From Thermoflexales bacterium (GTDB taxonomy: Bacteria > Chloroflexota > Anaerolineae > B4-G1): 7,355 nt of DNA. Positions within the stretch are counted from its first letter, which is position 1; the number at the start of each line of letters is the position of its first letter. Shown in pieces: positions 1-5,320 of the stretch. The notes under the pieces are model-generated. The model searched no databases. It saw only the letters and a program-made list of their open reading frames with translations, and was not told where the DNA came from. Made by a program: the position numbers and the translations under genes. The stretch spans positions 1-7,355 of the forward strand of contig SKQX01000201.1 of assembly GCA_007118795.1 (NCBI GenBank), written 5' to 3'.

Positions 1-638
1 ACCAGCTGGCTCGCCACCCGCCGGGAGAAACCAAGATGGACCGCGGCATCGGTGAGCGCCTCCATCACCATGAAGACGTACGTCGGCCCGGTGCCGCTGA
101 CGGCGGTGGCCATGTCCAGCATCTCCTCATCTTCCACGTAGATCTCCCGCCCCATCACCTCCAGGACCGCCCGGGCCTCCTCCCGTTGGCCCGGCGTCAC
201 GTGGGAAGAGGCTGTCCACACCGTCATCCCCTGCCCGATCTGCGCGGGCGTGTTGGGCATGGCGCGGACCACAGCCCGGTGTTGAAGTCCGGTGGCGATA
301 GTCCCGATATTGACGCCGGCGACGATAGACAGCACCAATGCACCTGGGAAGATCAGACCCCTCAACTCCTCAAGCACCGTAGGCATGACCTGGGGCTTGA
401 CCGACAGCACCACCAGGTCAGCAGCCTCCACCGCCTCCCGGTTGTCCGTGCAGCCGATCACCCCGCAGCGCCGATGCAGTTCCTGAGCCCGCTCCAAGCG
501 CGGTCCACTGGCACAGATATGGGCCGGGAGCGCACGCCTCTTATCCACCAGGACCTGGATCATGGCCTCGGCCATGGTGCCGCTCCCGACGAAAGCCAAA
601 GCCTTGCCGTTCAGTAGCTCACTTCTTGGTGTCACCAT
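1..638 (-). CDS. proC: Pyrroline-5-carboxylate reductase ProC, 3' end outside the window
   Basis: Catalyses the NAD(P)H-dependent reduction of 1-pyrroline-5-carboxylate to L-proline, the last step of proline synthesis, in the cytoplasm. About 212 residues are visible. The N-terminal dinucleotide-binding motif reads AFVGSGTMAEAMI (residues 15-27). It is followed by VVLSVKPQ (76-83), SIVAGV (104-109), the MPNTP family motif (128-132) and SGTGPTYVF (181-189), which corresponds to the family's SGxGPAYxF. The family is usually about 270 residues, so some 55-60 C-terminal residues lie beyond the left edge. The start is ambiguous: ATG at 638 is followed at once by GTG at 635. The Shine-Dalgarno GGAGG (641-645) is only 2 bases from the ATG but 5 from the GTG, so the GTG may be the real start. 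It lies 102 bases downstream of ilvE with no terminator visible between them, so it is probably cotranscribed with ilvE. Identity is secure. Confidence 0.95.
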   Translation of the reverse strand, partial: MVTPRSELLNGKALAFVGSGTMAEAMIQVLVDKRRALPAHICASGPRLERAQELHRRCGVIGCTDNREAVEAADLVVLSVKPQVMPTVLEELRGLIFPGALVLSIVAGVNIGTIATGLQHRAVVRAMPNTPAQIGQGMTVWTASSHVTPGQREEARAVLEVMGREIYVEDEEMLDMATAVSGTGPTYVFMVMEALTDAAVHLGFSRRVASQL

Positions 639-740
639 CTCCTCCGTTCCAGTCAGACCGTCAGCTCGCGGCCGGTCCGTCTCCTGTAGCTGCGCAGTTT
701 GCCTTCACCCTGGATGCCCCGTTGGCTGGGAAAGGTTTGC

Positions 741-1667
741 TCACCGAACCACCGGCGTCAGCCATCCGTGACGATCATCCACTGCGCCGCTGGTGATCCC
801 AAAGAACTCTTCCTGCAGCCGCTCCGTGATGGGGCCACGACCCCCAGCGCCCACGGCGATACCATCTACGGAGCGGATGGGGGTGATCTCCGCGGCAGTG
901 CCGGTGAAGAAGACCTCGTCGGCCATGTAGAGAACCTCCCTCGGCATCAGTTCTTCGCGCACCGAATAGCCGATATCCCCGGCCAACGTGGCGACACAGC
1001 GTCGCGTGATACCTTCCAGGATCGAGCACGCCAGCGGTGGGGTACAGAGGTCGCCATCGCTCACCACGAACAGATTCTCGCCGCTTCCTTCGCTCACGAA
1101 GCCGCTGGCATCCAGGGCGATCCCCTCCACATAGCCGTGGTCGACCGCCTCCATAGCGATGAACTGCGAGTTGATATACTGCCCACCCACCTTCGCCGCT
1201 GCCGGGAAGGTGTTCGGGGCCATCCGGCGCCACGAGCTCACCCCCGCGTCCACCCCCTGCTCGATCGCTTCCGGTCCCAGGTACCGCCCCCACTCCATCG
1301 TGATGATGGCCACCTCCACCGGGCAGGAGCGCGGATCGATGCCCAGGCTGTCGACACCTCGATAGACCACCGGCCGAATGTAACACGCCTGGTGACCATT
1401 CATCCGTGCCGTCTCAAGGATGGCCTGCGTGATCTCGTCCTTACCGCAGGGCATCTCCATCCGGCAGATCTTGGCCGAGTTGAAAAGGCGGTCGACGTGC
1501 GCGTGCAGGCAGAACACCGCCGGACCATCAGCGGTTTCATAAGCCCGGATGCCCTCGAACACGCTGGACCCATAGTGCAGCGCGTGCGCCGCTACGTGGA
1601 CCTGCGCCTCATCCCACTTGACCAGCTCCCCATTCAACCAAATGAACTCACTCTTACTGATGGTCAT
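741..1667 (-). CDS. ilvE: Branched-chain amino acid aminotransferase IlvE
   Basis: PLP-dependent fold-type IV aminotransferase that interconverts leucine, isoleucine or valine with their 2-oxo acids, using glutamate/2-oxoglutarate as partner; cytoplasmic. The 308 residues match the usual length of about 305-310. Visible motifs are FEGIRAYE (38-44 region), the YIRPVVYRG segment (96-104), the Schiff-base lysine Lys159 in AAAKVGGQYINS, the SEGSGENLF motif (192-200) and the phosphate-binding stretch SILEGITRR (215-223), followed by DEVFFTGTAAEITP (250-263). The ATG at 1667 has the purine-rich Shine-Dalgarno GGGGGGAG (1671-1678) a few bases upstream. It is the first gene of an ilvE-proC unit and sits behind a promoter, a leader peptide and a terminator-like hairpin that suggest attenuation. 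Nothing in the coding sequence looks degraded. A D-amino acid or 4-amino-4-deoxychorismate lyase paralogue is less likely given the length and motifs. Confidence 0.95.
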   Translation of the reverse strand: MTISKSEFIWLNGELVKWDEAQVHVAAHALHYGSSVFEGIRAYETADGPAVFCLHAHVDRLFNSAKICRMEMPCGKDEITQAILETARMNGHQACYIRPVVYRGVDSLGIDPRSCPVEVAIITMEWGRYLGPEAIEQGVDAGVSSWRRMAPNTFPAAAKVGGQYINSQFIAMEAVDHGYVEGIALDASGFVSEGSGENLFVVSDGDLCTPPLACSILEGITRRCVATLAGDIGYSVREELMPREVLYMADEVFFTGTAAEITPIRSVDGIAVGAGGRGPITERLQEEFFGITSGAVDDRHGWLTPVVR

Positions 1668-1670
1668 ACT

Positions 1671-1678
1671 CTCCCCCC
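1671..1678 (-). promoter_or_regulatory. Ribosome binding site of ilvE
   Basis: GGGGGGAG on the minus strand ends 3 bases before the ilvE ATG at 1667. Its G-run could in principle pair with the C-rich arm of the terminator hairpin 45 bases upstream, so leader folding might also affect translation. That last point is inference. Confidence 0.6.
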
Positions 1679-1711
1679 TGAGTTGTCGATGATGAATGCC
1701 TTCGTGCGCAG

Positions 1712-1741
1712 AAAACGGAAAACCCCCCGGGCTTGGGGGGT
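1712..1741 (-). terminator. Intrinsic terminator in the ilvE leader (attenuator)
   Basis: On the minus strand the stem ACCCCCC (1741-1735) pairs with GGGGGGT (1728-1722), giving 7 bp around a 6-base loop. It is followed by the T-rich tail TTTTCCGTTTTC (1722-1711). This is a classic Rho-independent terminator shape, but it lies 45 bases upstream of the ilvE start and about 170 bases downstream of the ilvE promoter, with no large gene between. That position fits an attenuator rather than the end of a preceding operon. The first arm can pair instead with a segment at 1787-1797. Confidence 0.8.
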
Positions 1742-1775
1742 CTGGCTACAATAACTCCTCGGCGCTACGCCTCGG

Positions 1776-1859
1776 CTATCCTGGCTCCCTCCCAGCCGCG
1801 ATGATCTCGCCAACGGCGAGAATAGGCTTAACAGGGACGGGGCTAAGTAGGGTGATCAA
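1776..1859 (-). CDS. Candidate leader peptide of ilvE, rich in Leu/Ile/Val
   Basis: A 27-codon ORF begins with TTG at 1859 and ends with TAG (1778-1776). A Shine-Dalgarno AGGAG (1866-1870) lies 6 bases before the start. The peptide begins with an initiator followed by ITLLSPVPVKPILAVGEII, so residues 2-20 contain Ile, Leu-Leu, Val, Val, Ile-Leu, Val and Ile-Ile: ten branched-chain residues, the products of the IlvE reaction. This is the typical composition of an attenuation leader such as those of enteric ilv operons. Codons 7-9 and 22-25 overlap two RNA segments that can pair with each other, and the stop codon lies 36 bases before the terminator stem. The TTG start and the ORF's short length are the main weaknesses. 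The sequence and placement are seen directly; the regulatory role is inferred. Confidence 0.65.
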   Translation of the reverse strand: MITLLSPVPVKPILAVGEIIAAGREPG

Positions 1860-1916
1860 CGCTAGCTCCTGGCTCTTCCACTCGATAGGCTCGAGCAACG
1901 GCCTTCTTGACCTTCA

Positions 1917-1944
1917 ATCATAGCACAAGCACCCCGCTTGTCAA
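1917..1944 (-). promoter_or_regulatory. Sigma70-type promoter for ilvE-proC
   Basis: On the minus strand a perfect -35 box TTGACA (1944-1939) is followed, after a 16-base spacer, by TATGAT (1922-1917), which matches the -10 consensus at five of six positions. Transcription should start near 1910. This lies about 300 bases after the lysK stop and 250 bases before ilvE, so the ilvE-proC unit can be expressed independently of the LysW cluster. It is the best promoter match I found in the window. Confidence 0.85.
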
Positions 1945-2040
1945 ACCGCCCGAGCAGCCGGTCATCCCGCGGAGCGCACGTACCCCTCAGCCCCCTCACC
2001 CCCAGTCTGCTATCGTGCGCCCACCCTCACCAGTTCAGCA

Positions 2041-2070
2041 ATCTGCGGAAATCAGCGTCGATCTGCGTCC
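2041..2070. repeat. Three degenerate 10-bp tandem units (ATCTGCG type)
   Basis: The plus strand reads ATCTGCGGAA, ATCAGCGTCG and ATCTGCGTCC in direct succession. Each unit keeps ATCnGCG, with variation in the last three bases. Short tandem motifs of this ATCTGCG kind recur in intergenic DNA of many bacterial genomes, as far as I recall; their function is unknown. The unit lies directly beyond the stop codon of the probable oxidoreductase remnant. Confidence 0.5.
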
Positions 2071-2080
2071 AATCCGGTGG

Positions 2081-2188
2081 TCACCGCAGCCAGACCAGCC
2101 CCAGCTTCTCCAGCGTCTCCGCAGTAAGCACGCCCGTCTGCACCTCCCACCCCATAGAACGGTAGTGGCCCTCCAGCGCTAACTCCAG
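2081..2188 (-). pseudogene. Probable C-terminal remnant of an aldehyde:ferredoxin oxidoreductase (AOR family)
   Basis: A 35-residue open stretch on the minus strand ends at TGA (2083-2081). It contains EGHYRSMGWEVQTGVLTAETL followed by a LEKLGLVW ending. The AOR family (tungsten enzymes oxidising aldehydes to acids with ferredoxin) commonly ends with a helix of the form DEYYxxxGWDxxTGxPTxExLxxLGL. The match in spacing and key residues (Tyr, Gly-Trp, Thr-Gly, Thr, Leu-Gly-Leu) is good but rests on memory of the family. The stretch has no start of its own. Upstream the same frame hits TGA at 2191-2189 and then runs back to an ATG at 2251, leaving no room for the 550 or so missing residues. It is best read as the tail of a gene removed by deletion or rearrangement, now stranded between lysK and ilvE. 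It could instead be a chance match or a small decayed ORF. Confidence 0.5.
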
Positions 2189-2251
2189 TCAGTGCTTCCA
2201 CACCATCCCGGTGCCGCGTCCACGATTGTGCTGACCACCGAGGATACTCAT
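2189..2251 (-). CDS. Possible 20-residue ORF overlapping the lysK stop
   Basis: An ATG at 2251 overlaps the lysK TGA as ATGA, the arrangement that often couples translation of neighbouring genes. The ORF runs 20 codons, starting MSILGGQHNR and ending GMVWKH, to TGA at 2191-2189. Its frame continues directly into the AOR-like remnant, so it may simply be decayed coding sequence in front of it, with the TGA as a nonsense mutation. I recognise no family, and it may not be translated into anything useful. Confidence 0.25.
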   Translation of the reverse strand: MSILGGQHNRGRGTGMVWKH

Positions 2252-3294
2252 AGCTCCCTGAGGGCGTCAGCCAACACACGAACAGCGCGCCCGAACTCGA
2301 CCAGGCATAGGCGCTCCTCTGGCGTGTGGTCCAACCCCGAATCGCCCGGCCCGTAGGCAGCGATGGGGCAACCCCAGGCGGGGCCGACGACATTCATGTC
2401 GGACGTTCCCGTCTTGACCTTGAAGCGCGGGTGCCCGCCAGCACGTCGCACAGCCCGCAACAGGGCACGTACCACACAACTGTTCTTCGCCGCTCGATAA
2501 GGCGGCTCCTGGTAAGGGAAGGTCACCCGGGCTTCGCCCGCCCATCCGAGCACCCGTTCCTTGAGTTTCACCACGTCGAGACCTGGCGGGATACGCATAC
2601 CGACTTCCATCTCCACGGTCTCTGTCAGGCCGTCACCCCGGGTCTGGATCCCCTGGAGTCCGAGATCGAGTGTGTCGAATCGGGGTGGTCTTCTATCGCC
2701 ATTCCGCTCCGCAGTGTGTGACGCCAGCCGGTTCCAGAATCCGACCGCCTCCTCCGCGGGAGGGGTCCGGTCACCCGCACCGTGACCGGCGGCTGTGGTC
2801 AGATGGTAGTCAATGCGCAGTGTCCCCTTATACCCCAGCGTGATCCCATCCCAACCCCCCGGTTCGCCGATGATGACCGCGTCGGGTGGCGTCATCACGT
2901 CGGCCAGGTGGCGTGCCCCTCGGGAGCCCGCCTCCTCATCAACGGCTCCAACCACCAACACCCGGGTACCGTTCAGGTCATCGGCCGCCCGCGCTGCCGC
3001 CCATACAAAGGCGGCCAGGGGACCCTTCGCGTCAACGGCCCCTCGGCCGTACAGGAAACCGCCCTCTCTGCGAACGGGAATGTGGCCGGCGACCGTATCC
3101 ATATGGCCTAACAACACGACGGTTCGTGCTGCTCGACGGTCCCCAAGCTCCCCAACGACGTTGCCGACGGCATCGCGATACGCCCGGAAACCCAGAACCG
3201 TCATCCGCTCCACGAGGTGGTTGGCGCAGGCGTCCTCCTCTCCCGAGACGCTGGGAATGGCAACTAACTCCTCAAGTAATCCAATCTCGTCCAT
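2248..3294 (-). CDS. lysK: LysK-type M20 metallopeptidase, [LysW]-lysine/ornithine hydrolase
   Basis: Last step of the LysW pathway: it cleaves the bond between the C-terminal glutamate of the carrier LysW and the finished lysine (or ornithine), releasing the amino acid and recycling LysW. The 348 residues match the M20/ArgE/DapE fold. Metal-site motifs are GHMDTV (63-68, His64), GRGAVDAKG (83-91, Asp88), VDEEAGSRG (118-126, with the general-base pair Glu120/Glu121), IIGEP (141-145, Glu144) and the late GLDHTPEE (320-327, His323). KTGTSDMN (295-302) is typical of the LysK branch rather than of ArgE. I chose the ATG at 3294 (MDEIGLLEEL), where family homology begins. The GTG at 3300 is an alternative, as GAGGGGG lies about 10 bases before it. 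The frame runs open to 3405, but the added 37 residues do not resemble the family. A 271-base gap separates it from lysJ. Confidence 0.92.
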   Translation of the reverse strand: MDEIGLLEELVAIPSVSGEEDACANHLVERMTVLGFRAYRDAVGNVVGELGDRRAARTVVLLGHMDTVAGHIPVRREGGFLYGRGAVDAKGPLAAFVWAAARAADDLNGTRVLVVGAVDEEAGSRGARHLADVMTPPDAVIIGEPGGWDGITLGYKGTLRIDYHLTTAAGHGAGDRTPPAEEAVGFWNRLASHTAERNGDRRPPRFDTLDLGLQGIQTRGDGLTETVEMEVGMRIPPGLDVVKLKERVLGWAGEARVTFPYQEPPYRAAKNSCVVRALLRAVRRAGGHPRFKVKTGTSDMNVVGPAWGCPIAAYGPGDSGLDHTPEERLCLVEFGRAVRVLADALREL

Positions 3295-3565
3295 CGGCAC
3301 CGCCCAGATACCCCCTCTCTGGTCTCCGGTCCTTCCTGCAATCGGTAGCTGTTTAGTATGCTGTCGCCACCCGATCCAATCGCCGCCGCGCAGGCTCCAA
3401 GGCAACCGGGCTCGTCACATTGCGATCGAACGTTTATTACGTCGCCCGCTTGGGCAGTAACGGCACCCAGCGCGGCTGTCCTTGCCCGTGACCTCTCTCC
3501 TTCCCGTCCCCACCTGTCTGGAAACCCGAGCTCAGCGGCGCGCAGCTGCTGGCGTCCCCCCGCGG
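3295..3565. other. 271-base gap between lysJ and lysK without a recognised gene
   Basis: No ORF with a credible start and ribosome binding site covers this stretch. It holds an imperfect inverted repeat at 3437-3460: GCCC/GGGC with a 4-base loop, flanked by TTAC/GTAA. On the minus strand it also holds tandem TAA stops that end a short in-frame extension after lysJ. A startless open frame contains a short cysteine-rich stretch (3378-3419). I found no convincing promoter, only weak AT-rich hexamers such as TAATAA near 3440 and TACTAA near 3355 without matching -35 boxes. Confidence 0.5.
3437..3460. repeat. Imperfect inverted repeat between lysJ and lysK
   Basis: TTAC (3437-3440) and GTAA (3457-3460) flank GCCC (3444-3447) and GGGC (3452-3455) around the loop GCTT, with a 3-to-1 internal bulge. 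There is no T-tract after it on the minus strand, so it does not look like a terminator. It could be an operator, an RNA-stabilising hairpin or chance. Confidence 0.35.
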
Positions 3566-4768
3566 CTACCGCTCGCTAATGACAGCTGCCACCCGGGCCA
3601 CCACCAGCTCTATCGCTTCCTCCTCGATGACCAAGGGCGGGAGAAAACGCATCACAGTTGATCCGGCCGAAAGGGCCAAGATGCCCACCCCGTCCACCGG
3701 GCGGGCCAGGGCCGCCAGGTAGGGAGCGGCGTGACTCTTCAGTTGCAGCCCCACCATCAGACCCATCCCTCGCACCTCCCGCACGAGTGGTGAATCGATC
3801 CGCCGCAGCCCGTCCATCAACTGGTTGCCCCGCAGGGCCGCCTGCTGGGCCAGGCCCTCAGACTCGATGATGTGGATGGTTGCCAGCGCCGCCGCACAGG
3901 CCAGGGCGTTGCCGCCGAACGTGGAACCGTGGGCCTGTACAGGAAGCTCACCCACGCGAGGCCCGAGCAGCGTCGCTCCCATGGGGACGCCGCCGGCCAT
4001 AGCCTTGGCCAGGCACAATACGTCCGGCTCAAGCCCGTAGTGTTCGCTGGCGAACATGCGTCCCGTCCGCCCGAACCCTGTCTGCACCTCGTCGACGACC
4101 AGTAGGGCACCTCGCTCGCGGCAAAGCGTCTCAGCACGCTGCAAGTACTCGACGGGAACCGGGTTGACGCCCCCTTCGCCCTGCACGATCTCCACGATGA
4201 CGGCCGCCGTGTTCTCGTCCACGGCCTCCTCCAGGGGCTGGATCCGCCCGCAAGGCACGAAGGTGAAACCCGGAACCAGCGGCTCAAAGGGACCACGATA
4301 CGCCTTCTCCCAGGTTGCCGACAGCGCCCCCATGGTGCGTCCGTGGAACCCCCGCATGGTCGAGACCACCTTCGTCCGGCCCCGGCTGATCCGGGCGAAC
4401 TTGAGGGCTGCCTCCACCGCCTCGGCTCCGGAGTTGCAGAGGTAGGCTCGCTCCAATCCCGACGGCCCAATGCGCACCAACTCACGCAACAAACGGGCCC
4501 GCTGGGGATTGTAGAAGCCGTTCGGCGCCGTCACCAGTCTTCCCGCCTGGCGGGCCAGCGTCTCGACGAGCACAGGGTGCGCGTGACCGATATTGGCGAC
4601 ACCGTGGCCGCTGGTGCAGTCGATGTACTCGGCACCCTCGACGTCCCAGACCCTGCTGCCCTCACCGCGCGTGAGGACGATCGGCTGCTTCCCGTAGACG
4701 CCACTGGTGTAACGATTCTCCAGAGCAACATAATCCTCCCCGGTCACGGCATTTGCCTCGGGAGTCAT
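3566..4768 (-). CDS. lysJ: LysJ/ArgD-type PLP aminotransferase, [LysW]-semialdehyde transaminase
   Basis: Class III PLP-dependent aminotransferase. It transfers an amino group from glutamate to the semialdehyde made by LysY, giving LysW-bound lysine or ornithine. It has 400 residues, the normal length for the ArgD/LysJ family. Visible motifs are GVANIGHAHP (56-65), the phosphate-cup SGAEAVEAALKFAR (113-126), the RGFHGRTMGALS stretch (139-150), EIVQGEGG (193-200), the cofactor-ring aspartate Asp226 in VVDEVQTGFGRTG, and the Schiff-base lysine Lys255 in LAKAMAGGVPMG. HGSTFGGN follows. The start ATG at 4768 has AGGAG (4779-4783) 10 bases upstream and overlaps the stop of the preceding ORF as ATGA, so the two are probably translationally coupled. 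An upstream frame extension to 5059 exists, but it is the shadow of that ORF. Whether the substrate is the aminoadipate or the glutamate derivative cannot be read from this enzyme, as such transaminases often serve both. Confidence 0.93.
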   Translation of the reverse strand: MTPEANAVTGEDYVALENRYTSGVYGKQPIVLTRGEGSRVWDVEGAEYIDCTSGHGVANIGHAHPVLVETLARQAGRLVTAPNGFYNPQRARLLRELVRIGPSGLERAYLCNSGAEAVEAALKFARISRGRTKVVSTMRGFHGRTMGALSATWEKAYRGPFEPLVPGFTFVPCGRIQPLEEAVDENTAAVIVEIVQGEGGVNPVPVEYLQRAETLCRERGALLVVDEVQTGFGRTGRMFASEHYGLEPDVLCLAKAMAGGVPMGATLLGPRVGELPVQAHGSTFGGNALACAAALATIHIIESEGLAQQAALRGNQLMDGLRRIDSPLVREVRGMGLMVGLQLKSHAAPYLAALARPVDGVGILALSAGSTVMRFLPPLVIEEEAIELVVARVAAVISER

Positions 4769-5205
4769 CGGAGCACAGCTCCTGTGCCAGCGCCGAACAC
4801 ACGCCTTCGCTGGATCGCAGGTGGGTGGGCGATCCGCTCCTGGTCTACACCCTTGGGCAACATTGACCTGTAGTTCCCTTCCATCAGCCACACGTCGGTC
4901 CAGCGTAGCCTGAGCCCGCCATAGTCTGACCGTTGCGGGTCCGGGACTAGCGGCTTCTTCCCCCCATCTGCCATCATCACGGTGAGTATCTCCCGGCTTT
5001 CCCGTCCCCGATGTCCACTGTTCCATCCCGCGGACAAGGTAACCAACCCGACGGTACAACCGAGCTTCCCTGCTTCCCGGCGGATTTCGCCGGACAACCG
5101 GTGCATCAACCCATCTTGCAGCCCTTCCTCCGTCAGCCGGGCCGCGTCGTGCCGGGTCACCCCGAAATCCCCGAGGTCGGTTGCTCCTGTGTTTGTCACA
5201 ATCAA
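4765..5205 (-). CDS. Unrecognised 146-residue protein embedded in the LysW operon
   Basis: I do not recognise a family. The start is TTG at 5205, with a strong Shine-Dalgarno GGGAGG (5211-5216) 5 bases upstream. The stop overlaps the lysJ ATG as ATGA. Both arguments favour real translation coupled to lysJ. The protein is soluble-looking, with no signal peptide or membrane segment. It is arginine-rich (17 Arg, 4 Lys against 17 Asp/Glu; net slightly basic). It has one cysteine (Cys50), three tryptophans (61, 102, 106) and a probable amphipathic helix around 24-48 (TEEGLQDGLMHRLSGEIRR). A mixed beta-like stretch, CTVGLVTLSAGW, follows at 50-61. The tail (125-146) is basic and glycine-rich and may be disordered. 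Codon third positions are G/C-rich like those of its neighbours, so recent transfer is not indicated. Given its place between lysZ and lysJ, it may help the carrier-bound pathway, but this is only inference. Confidence 0.6.
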   Translation of the reverse strand: MIVTNTGATDLGDFGVTRHDAARLTEEGLQDGLMHRLSGEIRREAGKLGCTVGLVTLSAGWNSGHRGRESREILTVMMADGGKKPLVPDPQRSDYGGLRLRWTDVWLMEGNYRSMLPKGVDQERIAHPPAIQRRRVFGAGTGAVLR

Positions 5206-5210
5206 GTTCG

Positions 5211-5216
5211 CCTCCC
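5211..5216 (-). promoter_or_regulatory. Ribosome binding site that decides a TTG start
   Basis: GGGAGG on the minus strand lies 5 bases before the TTG at 5205 and 11 bases before an in-frame GTG at 5199. The spacing favours the TTG as the start of the unrecognised ORF. Confidence 0.65.
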
Positions 5217-5320
5217 TATAGGCCGTCGGCGCTTCGGCCGTCCTCTTCGTCGTACCGATATCGCCTATGTCCGGTTTCAGATCATACCCCTCAACGTGGA
5301 GTGAACGTACCCTTCGCGTA

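Larger units (their letters stand above)
1711..1911 (-). promoter_or_regulatory. ilvE 5' leader: candidate transcription attenuator
   Basis: From the predicted start of transcription near 1910, the leader holds four elements in order. A 5-bp hairpin CTCGA/TCGAG lies at 1881-1895. The candidate Leu/Ile/Val leader peptide lies at 1859-1776. Within it, a perfect 7-bp hairpin TCTCGCC/GGCGAGA with a 3-base loop lies at 1805-1821. The terminator lies at 1741-1712. Two alternative pairings can be read by eye. Segment 1 (1834-1841) pairs with segment 2 (1787-1793) through 7 bp and one bulged G. Segment 2 extended (1787-1797) pairs with segment 3 (1730-1740) at 9 of 11 positions, which would remove the terminator. 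No canonical T-box sequence is present. Confidence 0.6.

Noticed and set aside
36..617. Plus-strand open frame of 193 codons, and similar ones at 699-1754, 2813-3460 and 5267-5968
   Set aside because: They are antisense to proC, ilvE, lysK and lysZ, whose protein motifs are unmistakable. Their predicted products are rich in His/Pro/Arg, as expected for shadows of GC-rich genes.
1711..1911. T-box riboswitch in the ilvE leader
   Set aside because: No sequence close to the conserved GGTGGnACCGCG T-box element, nor a convincing specifier loop, was seen. The leader peptide model explains the terminator better.
1863..1922. 19-codon ORF beginning ATGATTGAAGG
   Set aside because: Its ATG lies inside the -10 box of the predicted promoter, so it would not be on the transcript. 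It also has no branched-chain codon enrichment.
2052..2393. Minus-strand open frame of 113 codons overlapping the lysK 3' end
   Set aside because: It starts inside lysK in another frame, has low-complexity content and no ribosome binding site. The AOR-like stretch lies in a different frame.
3295..3405. N-terminal extension of lysK to 3405
   Set aside because: The 37 extra residues do not resemble the M20 family, whose conserved N-terminus (MDEIGLLEEL) begins at 3294.
4525..4550. Possible lysW, from an EDW-like reading near here
   Set aside because: It falls inside lysJ in another frame, without the paired CxxC zinc motifs or the acidic tail of LysW.
4769..5059. N-terminal extension of lysJ to 5059
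   Set aside because: The extension overlaps the unrecognised ORF in another frame and has no family similarity. The ATG at 4768 has a Shine-Dalgarno and matches the family start.
5281..5286. TATGAT on the minus strand as a -10 box of an internal promoter upstream of the unrecognised ORF
   Set aside because: No acceptable -35 hexamer lies 16-18 bases upstream; the best is TACGTT.
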